A DNA stretch of 64,000 nucleotides from Flammulina velutipes (lineage: Eukaryota; Basidiomycota; Agaricomycetes; Agaricales; Physalacriaceae): the NCBI GenBank assembly GCA_011800155.1, contig CM022373.1, forward strand, positions 1,736,001-1,800,000, read 5' to 3'. The notes beneath the pieces were generated by a model, which was not told the origin of the DNA, searched no databases, and worked only from the letters and a program-made list of their open reading frames with translations. Positions 11,751 to 21,472 of this stretch are shown here, one piece after another (the first letter of the stretch is position 1; every line of letters begins with the position of its first letter). Position numbers and translations under genes: made by a program.

Positions 11751-12143
11751 TCAAATGAGGCCCTTCTCTTTCATCAACCAAGTATAATGTTCCCTCACCT
11801 TCGTTGCCTCCGTCGAAGTGTCATCAGCGCTGATGGCGCTATGCGCCAACATAATCTGCCTCTCTAGTTCAAGGACTGCTTTGTATTGCGCTGTTTTCTC
11901 TTCTTTCGACATGAACAATTTCCTCCTCGTAGCTTTCTTGAGCTCCTCGATCTCCTCTAGACGCTGAGCGACTGTCATTGTCCGCCGATCTACTTGTCCT
12001 ATGGGATAGTCACCACGGCTAGAGACACTTCCGGAGTGCAGGGATCGCGATGTGTTGGGCGTTGGGGAGGCGTGCGCTACGATGCAGAGTGTCCCGAGGA
12101 GAGCGAGTAACGCGAGTAAGAGATGTTTTCTTTGGGGTGGCAT
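11751..12143 (-). CDS. Small secreted protein SSP1 (paralogue of the gene at 28267)
   Basis: I do not recognise a named family. The 130-residue product has a clear signal peptide (KHLLLALLALLGTLCIVAHA) with probable cleavage at AHA/SPTPN. A short Ser-rich linker (TSRSLHSGSVSSRG) and a dibasic site (QVDRR) near residue 54 follow. The rest is a charged, probably helical domain (VAQRLEEIEELKKATRRKLF ... VLELERQIMLAHSAI). It is intronless with no cysteine in the mature part, unlike classical cysteine-rich effectors. It aligns along its whole length with the gene at 28267-28668, including the RR site. The dibasic site suggests Kex2-type processing of a propeptide. It could be an apoplastic or effector-like peptide precursor; the function is unknown. 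Confidence 0.7.
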   Translation of the reverse strand: MPPQRKHLLLALLALLGTLCIVAHASPTPNTSRSLHSGSVSSRGDYPIGQVDRRTMTVAQRLEEIEELKKATRRKLFMSKEEKTAQYKAVLELERQIMLAHSAISADDTSTEATKVREHYTWLMKEKGLI

Positions 12144-12181
12144 CAGTATTTCAAGGCTTTAGATTCGTATGGTACTTTGAC

Positions 12182-12187
12182 TTTATA
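12182..12187 (-). promoter_or_regulatory. TATA box of SSP1
   Basis: On the minus strand TATAAA lies about 40 nt before the SSP1 start codon, inside the block TGCGCCACTATAAAGTCAA. The same block stands at the same distance before SSP2, which supports it as a core promoter. Confidence 0.6.
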
Positions 12188-12541
12188 GTGGCGCAGCGAG
12201 GCAGTAGGTTAGATATCGTCACTGCTATTAATCCAAAGTGCAACTGCCACAGTAAACAAATACTGGTGTCAGTAGCTCACCCTACTATTACCTATCAGTA
12301 AATATGAATGCAAGTGACTGGAGTCTGGTAGTCTAAGTAATGATCAATACTTGTAGGCATGCGCATGTCCGTGATGATAGTGTTTATCCTGACCGGACGG
12401 ACAGCTTTTCCGACGGTCTACACTCCGGTAAGGCTATCAATGCAACGCAACCAATTTGATAAAGACCATCTGGACAATCCTTGTCCAATACTTGATCACG
12501 ACCGCCACCATGGCAAGTCCTAGTATGGCATATTTGAACAC

Positions 12542-12610
12542 TACAGCAGTTTTCAGTGCATTGTGCACAATGGCAACCGTGTAGCGTCTAGGAAATCGGT
12601 CCAGGAACGG
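12542..12610 (+). repeat. Left terminal inverted repeat of the fold-back element (with TA)
   Basis: This arm reads TACAGCAGTTTTCAGTGCAT and continues to GGTCCAGGAACGG. It is a perfect reverse complement of 12820-12888 over all 69 positions, including the TA target dinucleotide. Confidence 0.9.
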
Positions 12611-12886
12611 AGGCTAAATTGATCTTCAGCCCACTTACAGAGTCATTCATTCTCGTTCTATCTCAGTTTTACCTGAGGAAAGCTTGAAAAAAGTTGATAT
12701 TTGAATTACACTGAATAAATAAGGCTTTCTGACGCCACAATTTTGCAACAACGGTACGTTCAAGGTATGGTTTATGTTCGCGCAATGTGCCCAGGCCGTC
12801 ATTTCGGGCCTTTTAATCACCGTTCCTGGACCGATTTCCTAGACGCTACACGGTTGCCATTGTGCACAATGCACTGAAAACTGCTG
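12544..12886. mobile_element. Non-autonomous fold-back MITE, Tc1/mariner-like TA insertion
   Basis: The 343-bp element has perfect 67-bp terminal inverted repeats beginning CAGCAGTTTTCAGTG and is flanked on both sides by TA (12542-12543 and 12887-12888). A TA target duplication and CAG-starting ends fit the Tc1/mariner superfamily. The ~209-bp interior has no coding capacity, so mobility would need a transposase elsewhere. Arm identity without a single mismatch suggests recent insertion or gene conversion between arms. Confidence 0.78.
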
Positions 12887-12888
12887 TA
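12820..12888 (-). repeat. Right terminal inverted repeat of the fold-back element (with TA)
   Basis: This is the perfect inverted copy of 12542-12610. It ends ACTGCTGTA, with TA as the target duplication. Confidence 0.9.
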
Positions 12889-13474
12889 ATATGACCATCA
12901 TGCCGTTCAATTGATACCCTCAGTTGCGTGTCATTAGTACACCGTTCCAAGCGTAAGGGATATGCATTGTAGTTATGTATGCTTCTCATACACGGGAGAA
13001 AGCGGGAGCGTGGCGCAACCACAGTTCTCAGGTTGCTTCCCTCGATCTGCATCGAGTCAAGGTAGAACATAGAGTCAGGATTAAGTACTAGGCAAGGCAC
13101 TGCTCCGAGTCGACTACCGTGGATCCCGACAGTAGCTAACACAATGCATATACCAGTTCAAAGTAGGAAAAAAAGTTGCTGTACAGGGTTTGACTCAGTG
13201 ATCACTACAGTACCATGCTGTCAAACGGGCGATGATATATGTAGCAATTTAAAGATTCAGGCCACTGCGGGATATAACAATCGTATACAGTACAAGATAA
13301 CAAACTTCGACGCATTTTATACTTCTACACTAAATGAGTAAACATACAGGTCATAGACAGTATAGCCACTCACGACACAAGAAACGTGCACACTTTCTTG
13401 AGGAGGTCGGGTACCCCGGCATTTTGGTCATCGGGTGAGGAACCTTTGATTGCTGCGCCACAATTATCGACCGC

Positions 13475-14241
13475 TTATATAGGCTTAATCTTGAAGTGCA
13501 GCGAGATCAGCGAAAAGATGAGACACTGTCATAGATGTTAGTCGAATATGCGAGCATGGTGACGATGCGTACCCTAAGATCCTGAACGAGGTAGTAGAAG
13601 ACGCGCAGGCCCTCTGGGTCCTCGCTATCCTGAATATCGACAAGGGAGCCAATTTTCGCGGTCTGCGTAGGGTGATGATCATGAGCACGAACGTCCCTGG
13701 TGGCGCAACAAGACTGACGTACCTCAAACGCAATATGATCGTTCCCAACGCGAATCTCCAGCTCCTGCTTACCCACAATGTTCTTCTTGGGCCAGTTCGT
13801 GTCGTCCTCTCTGTAGGTAGCACACTGTCAGACCGGGGGAAGGCCGGATACAGAGGAAACAACGTACTTGGTAATCTCACTAGACTCGACGATCCGCTTG
13901 AGCTCTTTCACCACCATGGGCCCGATCCACACTACACAACAAATCAGTAAGACGGAGGCAAAAAAACGCCATAAAAACGCACTCTCTTTCCGAATCAAAC
14001 TATCATTCCTGTAGTTGGAGTTGTTCGCGTATCGCAGACGTCCCGCCGAATACTCGAATTCCAGGAATTCATGGCCGTGCTTGCCAGAATGTCCGGTGCT
14101 AGCAGCGGGTCAGATATCGATGGCGCATGCGAGGAGACGGGCTTACTAGTATCTAAAGAAACGACGTTGAGTACTAATGTAACGCGTTAGTGGCTACGAA
14201 AAAACGCACCGAAGGTAGAACGGGTCGTTTTCTGCGGACAT
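13475..14241 (-). CDS. MAGO: Mago nashi, exon junction complex core subunit
   Basis: Mago binds Y14 and locks eIF4A3 onto spliced mRNA. The start at 14241 gives [12 protein letters not shown] 57-nt intron, a 6-nt microexon (14152-14147) and a 48-nt intron then lead into [20 protein letters not shown], which restores the family's LRYY spacing. Further segments are [49 protein letters not shown] and [20 protein letters not shown] followed by YYLVQDLR. The last exon reads LHFKIKPI and stops at 13477-13475. The family is very strongly conserved, so the assignment is secure. The gene is head-to-head with HOS2, 60 bp between starts. Confidence 0.95.
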
Positions 14242-14301
14242 GGTGGTCTGGTTGAGAAAGTTGGTCACACTGTCACGTTCCCACTTTAGCCTGCCACCAT
14301 C

Positions 14302-16284
14302 ATGATGTCGAGTAGCAGCAGCCTGAAGAAAAGGGTGGCCTACTACTACGACCGTGAGTCCCTCTGTTCTGCGTTTTGAATAGCTTCTTACTGCCATATT
14401 ATAGCCGATGTTGGCGCTTACACATACGGCCTCGGACACCCAATGAAACCCCATCGAATACGCGTAGCCCACGATCTAATCGCGGTATACGATATGCTAC
14501 CAAAGATGCACGTCCTGGTACTCCTTCCTCCTCCAATTTTCCTTTCATCAACTAACGACATTTAGAGACCTCCGCGTGCAACGCCCGAAGCCATGACCGC
14601 GTTCCACACCGATGAATACATCAATTTCCTGAACAAAGTCACTCCTGAGACACACGAAGAACTGACCTACCACGGCACGCGATGTAAGGTGCCACATACC
14701 CTACCCAAATAACCCTCACATTAACACGCCCAAGTCCTCGTAGGAGACGACAACCCTTCCTTTGAAGGTGTCTTTGAGTTTTGTTCCATATCCGCAGGGG
14801 GTTCCATCGGTGCGCCTCGCGCCTCAATTTTTATAACTCGCCCTCTTACCCTGCCCGTTCAGCCGCAGCACGCCGTCTAACATCCGGAGCAGCAGACATC
14901 GCAATCAACTGGGCAGGCGGCCTCCACCACGCAAAAAAACGCGAAGCCTCCGGATTTTGCTACATCAACGACATCGTCCTCGGCATCCTCGAGCTCTTGC
15001 GCACCTACCCCCGCGTCCTATACATCGACATCGACTGCCACCACGGCGACGGTGTCGAAGAGGCCTTCTACACCACCGATCGCGTGATGACTTGCAGTTT
15101 CCACAAATTCGGCGAATATTTTCCTGGGACGGGTACGCAGGATGATAAAGGGCGGGGGAAAGGCCGTGGATACGCTGTCAACATACCACTCAAGGACGGT
15201 ATAACAGACGACGTGTTCGCCAGCATATTTGAACCAGTGAGACATCCTTCTTTGTGCCACCTTTCTCGTCTCAACATTCCTAGGTGATATCTAAAATCCT
15301 CGAGGTTTTCCAACCAGGCGCCATAGTGCTGCAATGCGGCGCGGACTCTCTTGCTGGTGATAAACTCGGTTGTTTCAATCTGACCATGGCGGGCCATGCC
15401 CATTGTGTGCAGTTTGTCAGGAAGCAGAACATACCATTCATACTACTTGGCGGCGGTGGATACACGGTCAAGAACGTTGCGCGTACTTGGGCGTTTGAGA
15501 CGGCGTGTGCTCTAGGGATAGAGGACGAGATTGACAGGAACCTTCCCTGGAACGAGTACTTTGAGTGGTTTGGACCGCGCTACAGACTGGAAGTGGTGGC
15601 CAATAACATGGAAGATGTGAATACCAAGGATGGTTCTCTGGAGAATATCAAGTATGCATTCCAGCTTGGATGTCATATGGCTCTACTGACTGTCCCACGC
15701 AGGATAAAAGCACTAGAGCAGATTTCGGCGCTAGGCCCTGCGCCTTCTGTGGCTCTTCAAGATACTCCCCGTGAGAGTCTTCTGGACGAGCTAGGATTCA
15801 GTAAAGAGTCGACTGAAAGAGACTCACTTGACGAAAGTCTCGCTCGTATGTTTATCAACCTTTCGGATGGACAGACATATTGACCAAGGGCACAGAGCAC
15901 GCACGGTTCGTGTATAAGCTGCAAGAAGCGCAAGCCGCTTCGGCGTCTTCGTCGTCGGATGAGGAATCTGACGAGTCGCGCGCGGGGTCACGACGACGGC
16001 AACGACGGCGGGTGCCGCATTCGCGCACCAGGATGAGTCTGATGACGGGTGGGTACTACGACATACCGGGGAACGAGGCCAAAGTGATAAAGGCTCGCCG
16101 TTTCTTTCAAAGCAGGCTCGGGTGGAGCGACGTCCATGATCGGATAGTGGTCAAGGGAGAAGATCCGGATTTCTTCAGCCGTGGACGAATGGCAGCGTTG
16201 ATGGAGATGGGGGGTGCACGGCGTGACGAGGCTCATGAGGGTAGTGGGGAAGATGACTGGATAGAGATGGAGGACAATATGTAA
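14302..16284 (+). CDS. HOS2: Class I histone deacetylase, HOS2/HDAC3-like
   Basis: This zinc-dependent lysine deacetylase probably belongs to a SET3-type complex. The start at 14302 gives [17 protein letters not shown], then [20 protein letters not shown]. The catalytic region has [20 protein letters not shown], the metal/charge-relay segment [38 protein letters not shown] and [15 protein letters not shown]. The segment [17 protein letters not shown] is closer to HOS2/HDAC3 than to RPD3. A 50-nt intron near 15849-15898 joins ESLA to [10 protein letters not shown]. The C-terminal extension is Ser/Asp-rich, then Arg-rich ([20 protein letters not shown]), and ends [10 protein letters not shown]. 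The start codon is 60 bp from MAGO's. Confidence 0.92.
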
Positions 16285-16564
16285 ACACTCGTGACTAGGC
16301 AAACGCGCATAACCTCTTTTTCCCCAACCACAAGTCGTCGTTCAAGAAAGCAAAAACGTGACCAACAACAACACTCAGCCTGATCTCTGCCAACCGGCTC
16401 TACCTCTACGAAATCACAAGTAAATCTCCCTCAGATAAAGCTCCTGAGTGGGCAAGCATTCAGATAGAGTAAGCTTACAGCCATTTGTGATTGACGGTTC
16501 AAAAAGTACAAAGATTCAGTTACAAAAAGCTGTCGTATCCATATCATCTGCAAATACTCTAACA

Positions 16565-18279
16565 CTAGTAGATGTGTACACCACGCAAGGTATCCTTGAT
16601 GTGCGGCTCCAGCTTACACCATGCGGTTGAGAACGTCAAGTCGTTTTCATCGGTAATGCCCCCACCACCAGTTAGCAAGCTGACGATTCGACCTTTCCTG
16701 TCAAGGATCATAGATTCGGAGTCGCCGGGTTCGGAGAAAGCCCCGCGCCTGCCATAAGGAACAATGGTGGTCTCGAAGGATTTGAACCAGAGGGAATTAT
16801 CGGCCTTGTCATCGGTAGATAGGTCGGTAGGAGGCATATTGTATAAACTGTAGTGGCGGTCCCTCCTCACAAGGGAGTCAAGGCTGTTCAGCCAGCCCAC
16901 TGTTGTCCCCGTCGTTGCACCGCTCTTGATTACGGGCATGGCGACATCGCCGCTGATATTGTGCTGAGTGGGCTTGAGCAATTCACTCTCCGGTACAACC
17001 CCGAAGATAGGGAGCAGGTTGTCCTCGAGGTTCGAGTAGCCAGCGAGGTCAGCAGGCCAGGGGTACATTAACGCCTTGAACTGCTGGTTGTCCAATTTGT
17101 CCCCTGAGTGATCAAGTATATAAGTACTTGAAATGTATTGATTGACAAAGTGTGAGACGTACCAACATATACCCGGTTACCTTGGAAGTCGTCCCAGTCG
17201 ATGGCATTGTGATTGAGCTCGATGACGGCCCAGTCCAAGGTGAATCGCCCATCCTCAGAGACTTGAACCGTGTCGCAGTGAAGAACATGGCCGATAACTC
17301 TGTCCTTGGGGATCTTGGAGACACGAGTTTGGAGGGGGATCAGGTCCTCTATGCAGTCGGAGGCAATCTGGACTCGTCTGTCATGTTTGGCTATTTTCTC
17401 CGGGTCTCTTGTACCCTCGGCATGTCTCTCCTGGTACTTGTTGAAGGCTTTCTGCGCGTCGACGATGATGTCCTGTTGGGTTGCGATCCTAGACTTGATT
17501 TTTCCGATGGCTTCCTTGTAGGCAGTTTCCCCTAGAAGGATTATTTGCTCGAGATGACTGTCCTTTTCCTTCAGACCTTGGTTTGCGCGCTGGGGACGAG
17601 CGACATGAGCCGCGGTTAGAGCGAGGATGCGGTTGCTGTCACCTCCACGGCGGAGGAACAGGCCAGCGGTACCCTGGTGGTAGGGCTCCTTGAGAGGTGC
17701 GACAGTGAGAGGAAGAGTGGAAGCGAAGGGAGAGGCAAATTCAGCTCGGGCGGCGTCATCGATGGGGTCGAGCGTCTTGAGGTTAGGGCCGGTAGCAGAG
17801 AAGCTCGTCGTCCACTCCCAGACGGCGACATCGATATCGGGAAAGCCAGCCCCTTCAAGAATTACACCTTTGACGTAGTCGGCAAACGTCTTGGCCTCGT
17901 CAAAGCTCACAGAGTCGGGATCCATCCCAATCGTCATCAGAAGAGAGCAAAAAGCCTTTTCATCCTTTTCGTTTCCCCAGCCGAGGCCCATGACGGCGGT
18001 GAGCGGCAGCAGCTGTGCTTCAGCGTATGCATATACCTCCAAGGCGATAGGAGCCCAAGAGGAAGTGATAGGATGGTTGTTGACAGCGTATATCTGACGA
18101 CGGGACAGGTACCCCTCTGGATCGGGCTCGTTGCGCCACACGACGCCAGTCTTGTAAAGGAATGGGGACCCGCTGCTGGTTCCGTAGGTGTCAGTGAACG
18201 CGGTTGGATAGTCTGCTACTATCTGTGCCCGTCGTCCAGGGCCGATGGCAGTAGTGGCAGTAGGCGTAACAGCAGGCAT
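16565..18279 (-). CDS. Trypsin-fold (S1-like) protein, probably cytosolic
   Basis: I recognise a chymotrypsin-like serine peptidase fold but no named protein. The His motif is LALTAAHVARPQ (near 17600), the Asp motif TLDWAVIELNHN (near 17220) and the Ser motif FSEPGDSESMILDRKGR (near 16715), followed by VSLLTGGGG. These lie in the correct order, with the nucleophile context GDSES instead of the usual GDSGG/GDSGS. About 220 N-terminal residues without a signal peptide precede the peptidase part, and a charged, probably coiled segment (QQDIIVDAQKAFNKYQERHA) sits between His and Asp. There is one intron (GTACGT...CTCAG near 17160-17105). Activity is uncertain because of the E in the Ser motif. 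Confidence 0.7.
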
Positions 18280-18528
18280 CGCATAGGGTTAAGGCGCGAC
18301 ACTGGGTAGTAATGGTCAGTAGTAACAAGCGCAGGAATATACTTGGGGATTGCTGCCGTGCTACAAGAGCTTGCGTGAGAGCAAGTGCAGATGCGTACTC
18401 GGAATTAGGTAGAGATGTAATAATACAGTAGCCTACGATCTTAACTAATCGTCATCGGCCGAAACTCGGCCGAACACGAATGACTCAAAAAAGTTTTGCT
18501 ATTTGCTGTTTCTTTCCAACCACCATCT

Positions 18529-19824
18529 ATGGCCTCTTTCGCTGCTCCCCTCCGTGCCGCCGCCAGACGCGCTGCTCCCCGTGCAGCAGCTGCTGCGCGT
18601 TCATTCTCCGTCGTCGCACGCGCTGCCCCAAAAGCCCGTCCTGCCGTACAAAAGCAGCAGGTAATTAACTCAACTAAACAACCTTCACCCTCTAATCGTC
18701 CACAGGTCCGCGGTGTCAAGACCCTCGACTTTGCGGGTACAAAAGAGGTTGTGTACGAGCGCAGCGACTGGCCTCTGGCCAAGCTCCAGGATTACTTCAA
18801 GGACGACACGCTTGCGCTTATTGGGTACGGCTCGCAGGGCCACGGACAGGGCCTCAATGCCCGCGACAACGGTCTTAACGTCATCGTCGGTGTTCGCAAG
18901 GACGGTGCCAGCTGGAAAGAGGCTATCGCTGACGGATGGGTACGCTCTCCTTTTTTCATCTTTCCCACTTTTTTTTTAATGCTAAGTACCGACTAGGTCC
19001 CCGGCGAAACGCTGTTCCCCATCGAAGAAGCGATTAAGCGCGGAACGATCATCATGAACTTGCTGTCGGACGCTGCGCAGTCGCAGACGTGGCCCACGAT
19101 TGCCCCGCTCATCACCAAAGGCAAGACCCTCTACTTTTCGCACGGGTTCTCTGTGGTGTACAAGGACGACACGCACGTTATCCCGCCTAAAGACGTGGAT
19201 GTCGTTCTCGTTGCCCCCAAAGGCTCCGGCGTGACGGTGCGCACGCTCTTCAAGGAGGGCCGTGGAATCAACTCGTCCGTCGCTGTCTGGCAGGACGTGA
19301 CTGGCAAAGCCAAGGAAAAGGCCATTGCCCTCGGGGTGGGCATCGGGTCTGGGTACATGTACGACACGACGTTCGAGAAGGAGGTGTACTCTGACTTGTA
19401 CGGTGAACGTGGTGTGTTGATGGGCGCCATTCAAGGGCTGTTCCTCGCTCAGTACCAGGTGCTGAGGAAGAACGGGCACACGCCGTCCGAGGCGTTCAAC
19501 GAGACTGTGGAGGAGGCGACGCAGTCTCTGTACCCGCTGATTGGGGCCAAGGGGATGGATTACATGTACGGGGCGTGCTCGACGACTGCGCGACGGGGTG
19601 CACTGGACTGGGCGCCTATCTTTGAAAAGGCGAACTTGCCTGTGTTTGAGCAGTTGTACGAGAGCGTGCGGAACGGGACGGAGACGCGCAAGTCGCTCGA
19701 GTTTAACGGGCGGTCTACGTACCGGGAGGATTTGGCGAAGGAGTTGGAGGTGATTAACAACCAGGAGATTTGGAGAGCGGGGAAGACTGTGCGTTCACTG
19801 CGCCCGGATGTGAAGTCTGAGTAG
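18529..19824 (+). CDS. ILV5: Mitochondrial ketol-acid reductoisomerase
   Basis: ILV5 is the second enzyme of branched-chain amino acid synthesis; it isomerises and reduces acetolactate with NADPH and Mg2+. The start at 18529 (CACCATCT before the ATG) gives an Ala/Arg-rich mitochondrial presequence ([20 protein letters not shown]). Conserved blocks are [20 protein letters not shown] (NADPH loop), [33 protein letters not shown] and the metal-site segments [18 protein letters not shown] and [20 protein letters not shown]. Two short introns are visible, after KQQ near 18661 and near 18938. It is complete, ending RPDVKSE. Confidence 0.96.
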
Positions 19825-19979
19825 ATTTAAAATATTGTTATTGATACGTAGTGTCGTATGCAGATTGACATTTTTCTTCCTTTTCATAAAGTAAGAATGT
19901 TAAGGATGATTGCGCGCCGACTTGGGTAGAAAGTTGCAAAACCCTATGTGGCTGTGCAATTTTCTCTTATACCGTGACT

Positions 19980-20977
19980 ATGATGATGCTTCGGCGGGTT
20001 CGCGTTGGTCGAGTAGGACGTCCGGTACAAGCTCGATGGAATAGCGACATGGCGTACGTGCAAAGCGGTAAATCCATAGCTGTCTAATGAGGATACAACA
20101 GGTCAGCCGCCGAGCGCATGGAAGCCAAGATGCGGGAAATGGCACTACGCGAGGAAGAGGACAGCGAGGCGGTCGAAGAAGAAGTGGAAGAGGACATGGA
20201 AGCGTACATCCGGGACGCGTTCTCGTCTGCCGGGTTCAGCGAGCAGGATTTCGCAAAGCCGGGGTCGTTCACGAGCACCGAGTTGCCTGAGCAGTGCGTT
20301 TTACTTTTCATTTTTTTATTTCATCTTCTATTCTAATTTGTTGTAGACCAGCAAAGACGACAAATGGCCTGTTCTCAACGTCGAATGCGTTGCCCGCCCC
20401 GTCGGCGTTGATGGAGGCCGCCGCGAAACATCTCCCTCTGCCCGAGGCGCCGGCCAACGCGAGTGAAGCGGAATACGCGGCGTCGCTCGTGCATGGCCGC
20501 GCCTTCCACACTGCGCCGCGGCACCCGATAACGTCCGGGCACCCCGTCGCCCTCATCCAACTCCGCTCATACCACCCCTCCCTCCTCGGGCTGTTCGCCC
20601 ATTTCGCCTCGCACGCCGCATACTCCCTCGGGATCCCGGTAAGCGGCACGGTCGCCCTCCCCAAGCGCCGCTCGCTGTGGACGGTCCTGCGCGGACCGTT
20701 CGTCCACAAAAAGAGCCAGGAAAATTTTGAACGGATAGATCATAGAAGGGTTATCAAAGCCTGGGACGCGGACGAGGAGGTCGTGCAGAGGTGGATCGCG
20801 TACCTCGAACGACATAATATGGCTGGCGTGGGCATGCGTATCGTTCGCTGGGAACGCATGCGCTCAGGTCTTGAAGGCTGGAAAGACGCGAGGACAGTCG
20901 AGAAGGAACACATTGCGACGGAAATGAAGATTAGGGATTTCAGTCAACGCATCGTTAAAGAGGAGATGACTATATAG
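19980..20977 (+). CDS. RSM10: Mitochondrial small ribosomal subunit protein uS10m
   Basis: This is the mitoribosomal S10 homologue of the 37S subunit head. The start at 19980, in a run of three ATGs, gives MMMLRRVRVGRVGRPVQARW, a basic presequence. An acidic linker (EEEDSEAVEEEVEEDMEAYI) and a segment typical of fungal uS10m follow. The S10 fold reads HPVALIQLRSYHPSLLGLFA, LGIPVSGTVALPKRRSLWTV, RGPFVHKKSQENFERIDHRR and GVGMRIVRWERM. Two introns (after NSDMA and PE) join in phase. The stop is only 30 bp from that of the mS34-like gene on the other strand. Confidence 0.88.
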
Positions 20978-21007
20978 TTTTCTATTCTACCGTTTTCTGC
21001 TTTGCCG

Positions 21008-21429
21008 CTAGTAATTATCAGTGCCCGCTCCGTCCTTTTGCGAAATGCACATACCGACAGACGGGCCCTCCATCCACATGTACTTGAGTCCTCCCCGAAT
21101 GAGCTCTGGCTTGTCGCTCACGCGTTTTCCTGCGCCAGTCAATACACGTCTGCACAAAGTAGACAAGACGCACCACGCCACCACTTGACACCCCACGCCT
21201 TGCCGTGGTTACCCTCGCACTTGAGGCTCGCCCTCGTAACCGTCCACCAGCAATTCTCAATGCCCTTTGCGCCCCACCGTACCTGGTGCACCACCCTATT
21301 ATTCACGTTCGGCTTGCGCGACAGGACCTGGTACAGGTTCCCCGGTTTCGTGTTCAGCGACGGTGGCTTTGACGGCACCGCGCTCTGAATAAGCGTGCCC
21401 AGCGACAGACGCACTTTTGTCGCCAGCAT
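21008..21429 (-). CDS. Probable mitochondrial ribosomal protein of the MRPS34 (mS34) family
   Basis: The product is about 120 residues. It has a basic N-terminus (MLATKVRLSLGTLIQSAVPS), then GNLYQVLSRKPNVNNRVVHQ and VRWGAKGIENCWWTVTRASL, and GNHGKAWGVKWWRGKR. The W-TVTR...GKAWG...G pattern matches the MRPS34 family. One intron (GTGCGT...GGCGCAG) joins WWRG to KRVSDKPELIRGGLKYMW. The start at 21429 is preferred because it gives the basic presequence and leaves 43 bp to the MAK11 start on the other strand. The family match is from memory of motifs and should be confirmed. Confidence 0.6.
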
Positions 21430-21472
21430 GATGATGGTAAAAGTAAACAAAGTGATCGACAGAAACACATCA

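Larger units (their letters stand above)
12384..13142 (-). pseudogene. Unidentified reading frame split by the fold-back element
   Basis: A minus-strand frame opens with ATG at 13142 (MLATVGIHGSRLGAVPC...) and runs 85 codons to the element edge near 12888. Removing the element plus one TA copy lets the same frame continue for about 51 sense codons (SVQICHTRTCHGGG ... SEKLSVRSG) to a stop at 12386-12384. In the present sequence it instead reads ~14 codons into the inverted repeat and stops at 12846. I do not recognise the protein. A stretch of 51 open codons could occur by chance, so this is a candidate disrupted gene only. Confidence 0.35.
12205..13474. other. Gene-poor spacer carrying a fold-back element
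   Basis: This 1.27-kb stretch lies between the SSP1 promoter and the MAGO stop codon. It holds the 343-bp fold-back element at 12544-12886 and a reading frame split by it (listed separately). Outside these I see no RNA gene or further repeat. Confidence 0.5.

Noticed and set aside
17677..18309. 210-codon plus-strand frame
   Set aside because: It is a shadow of the trypsin-fold gene, whose His, Asp and Ser motifs lie in the minus-strand frame.
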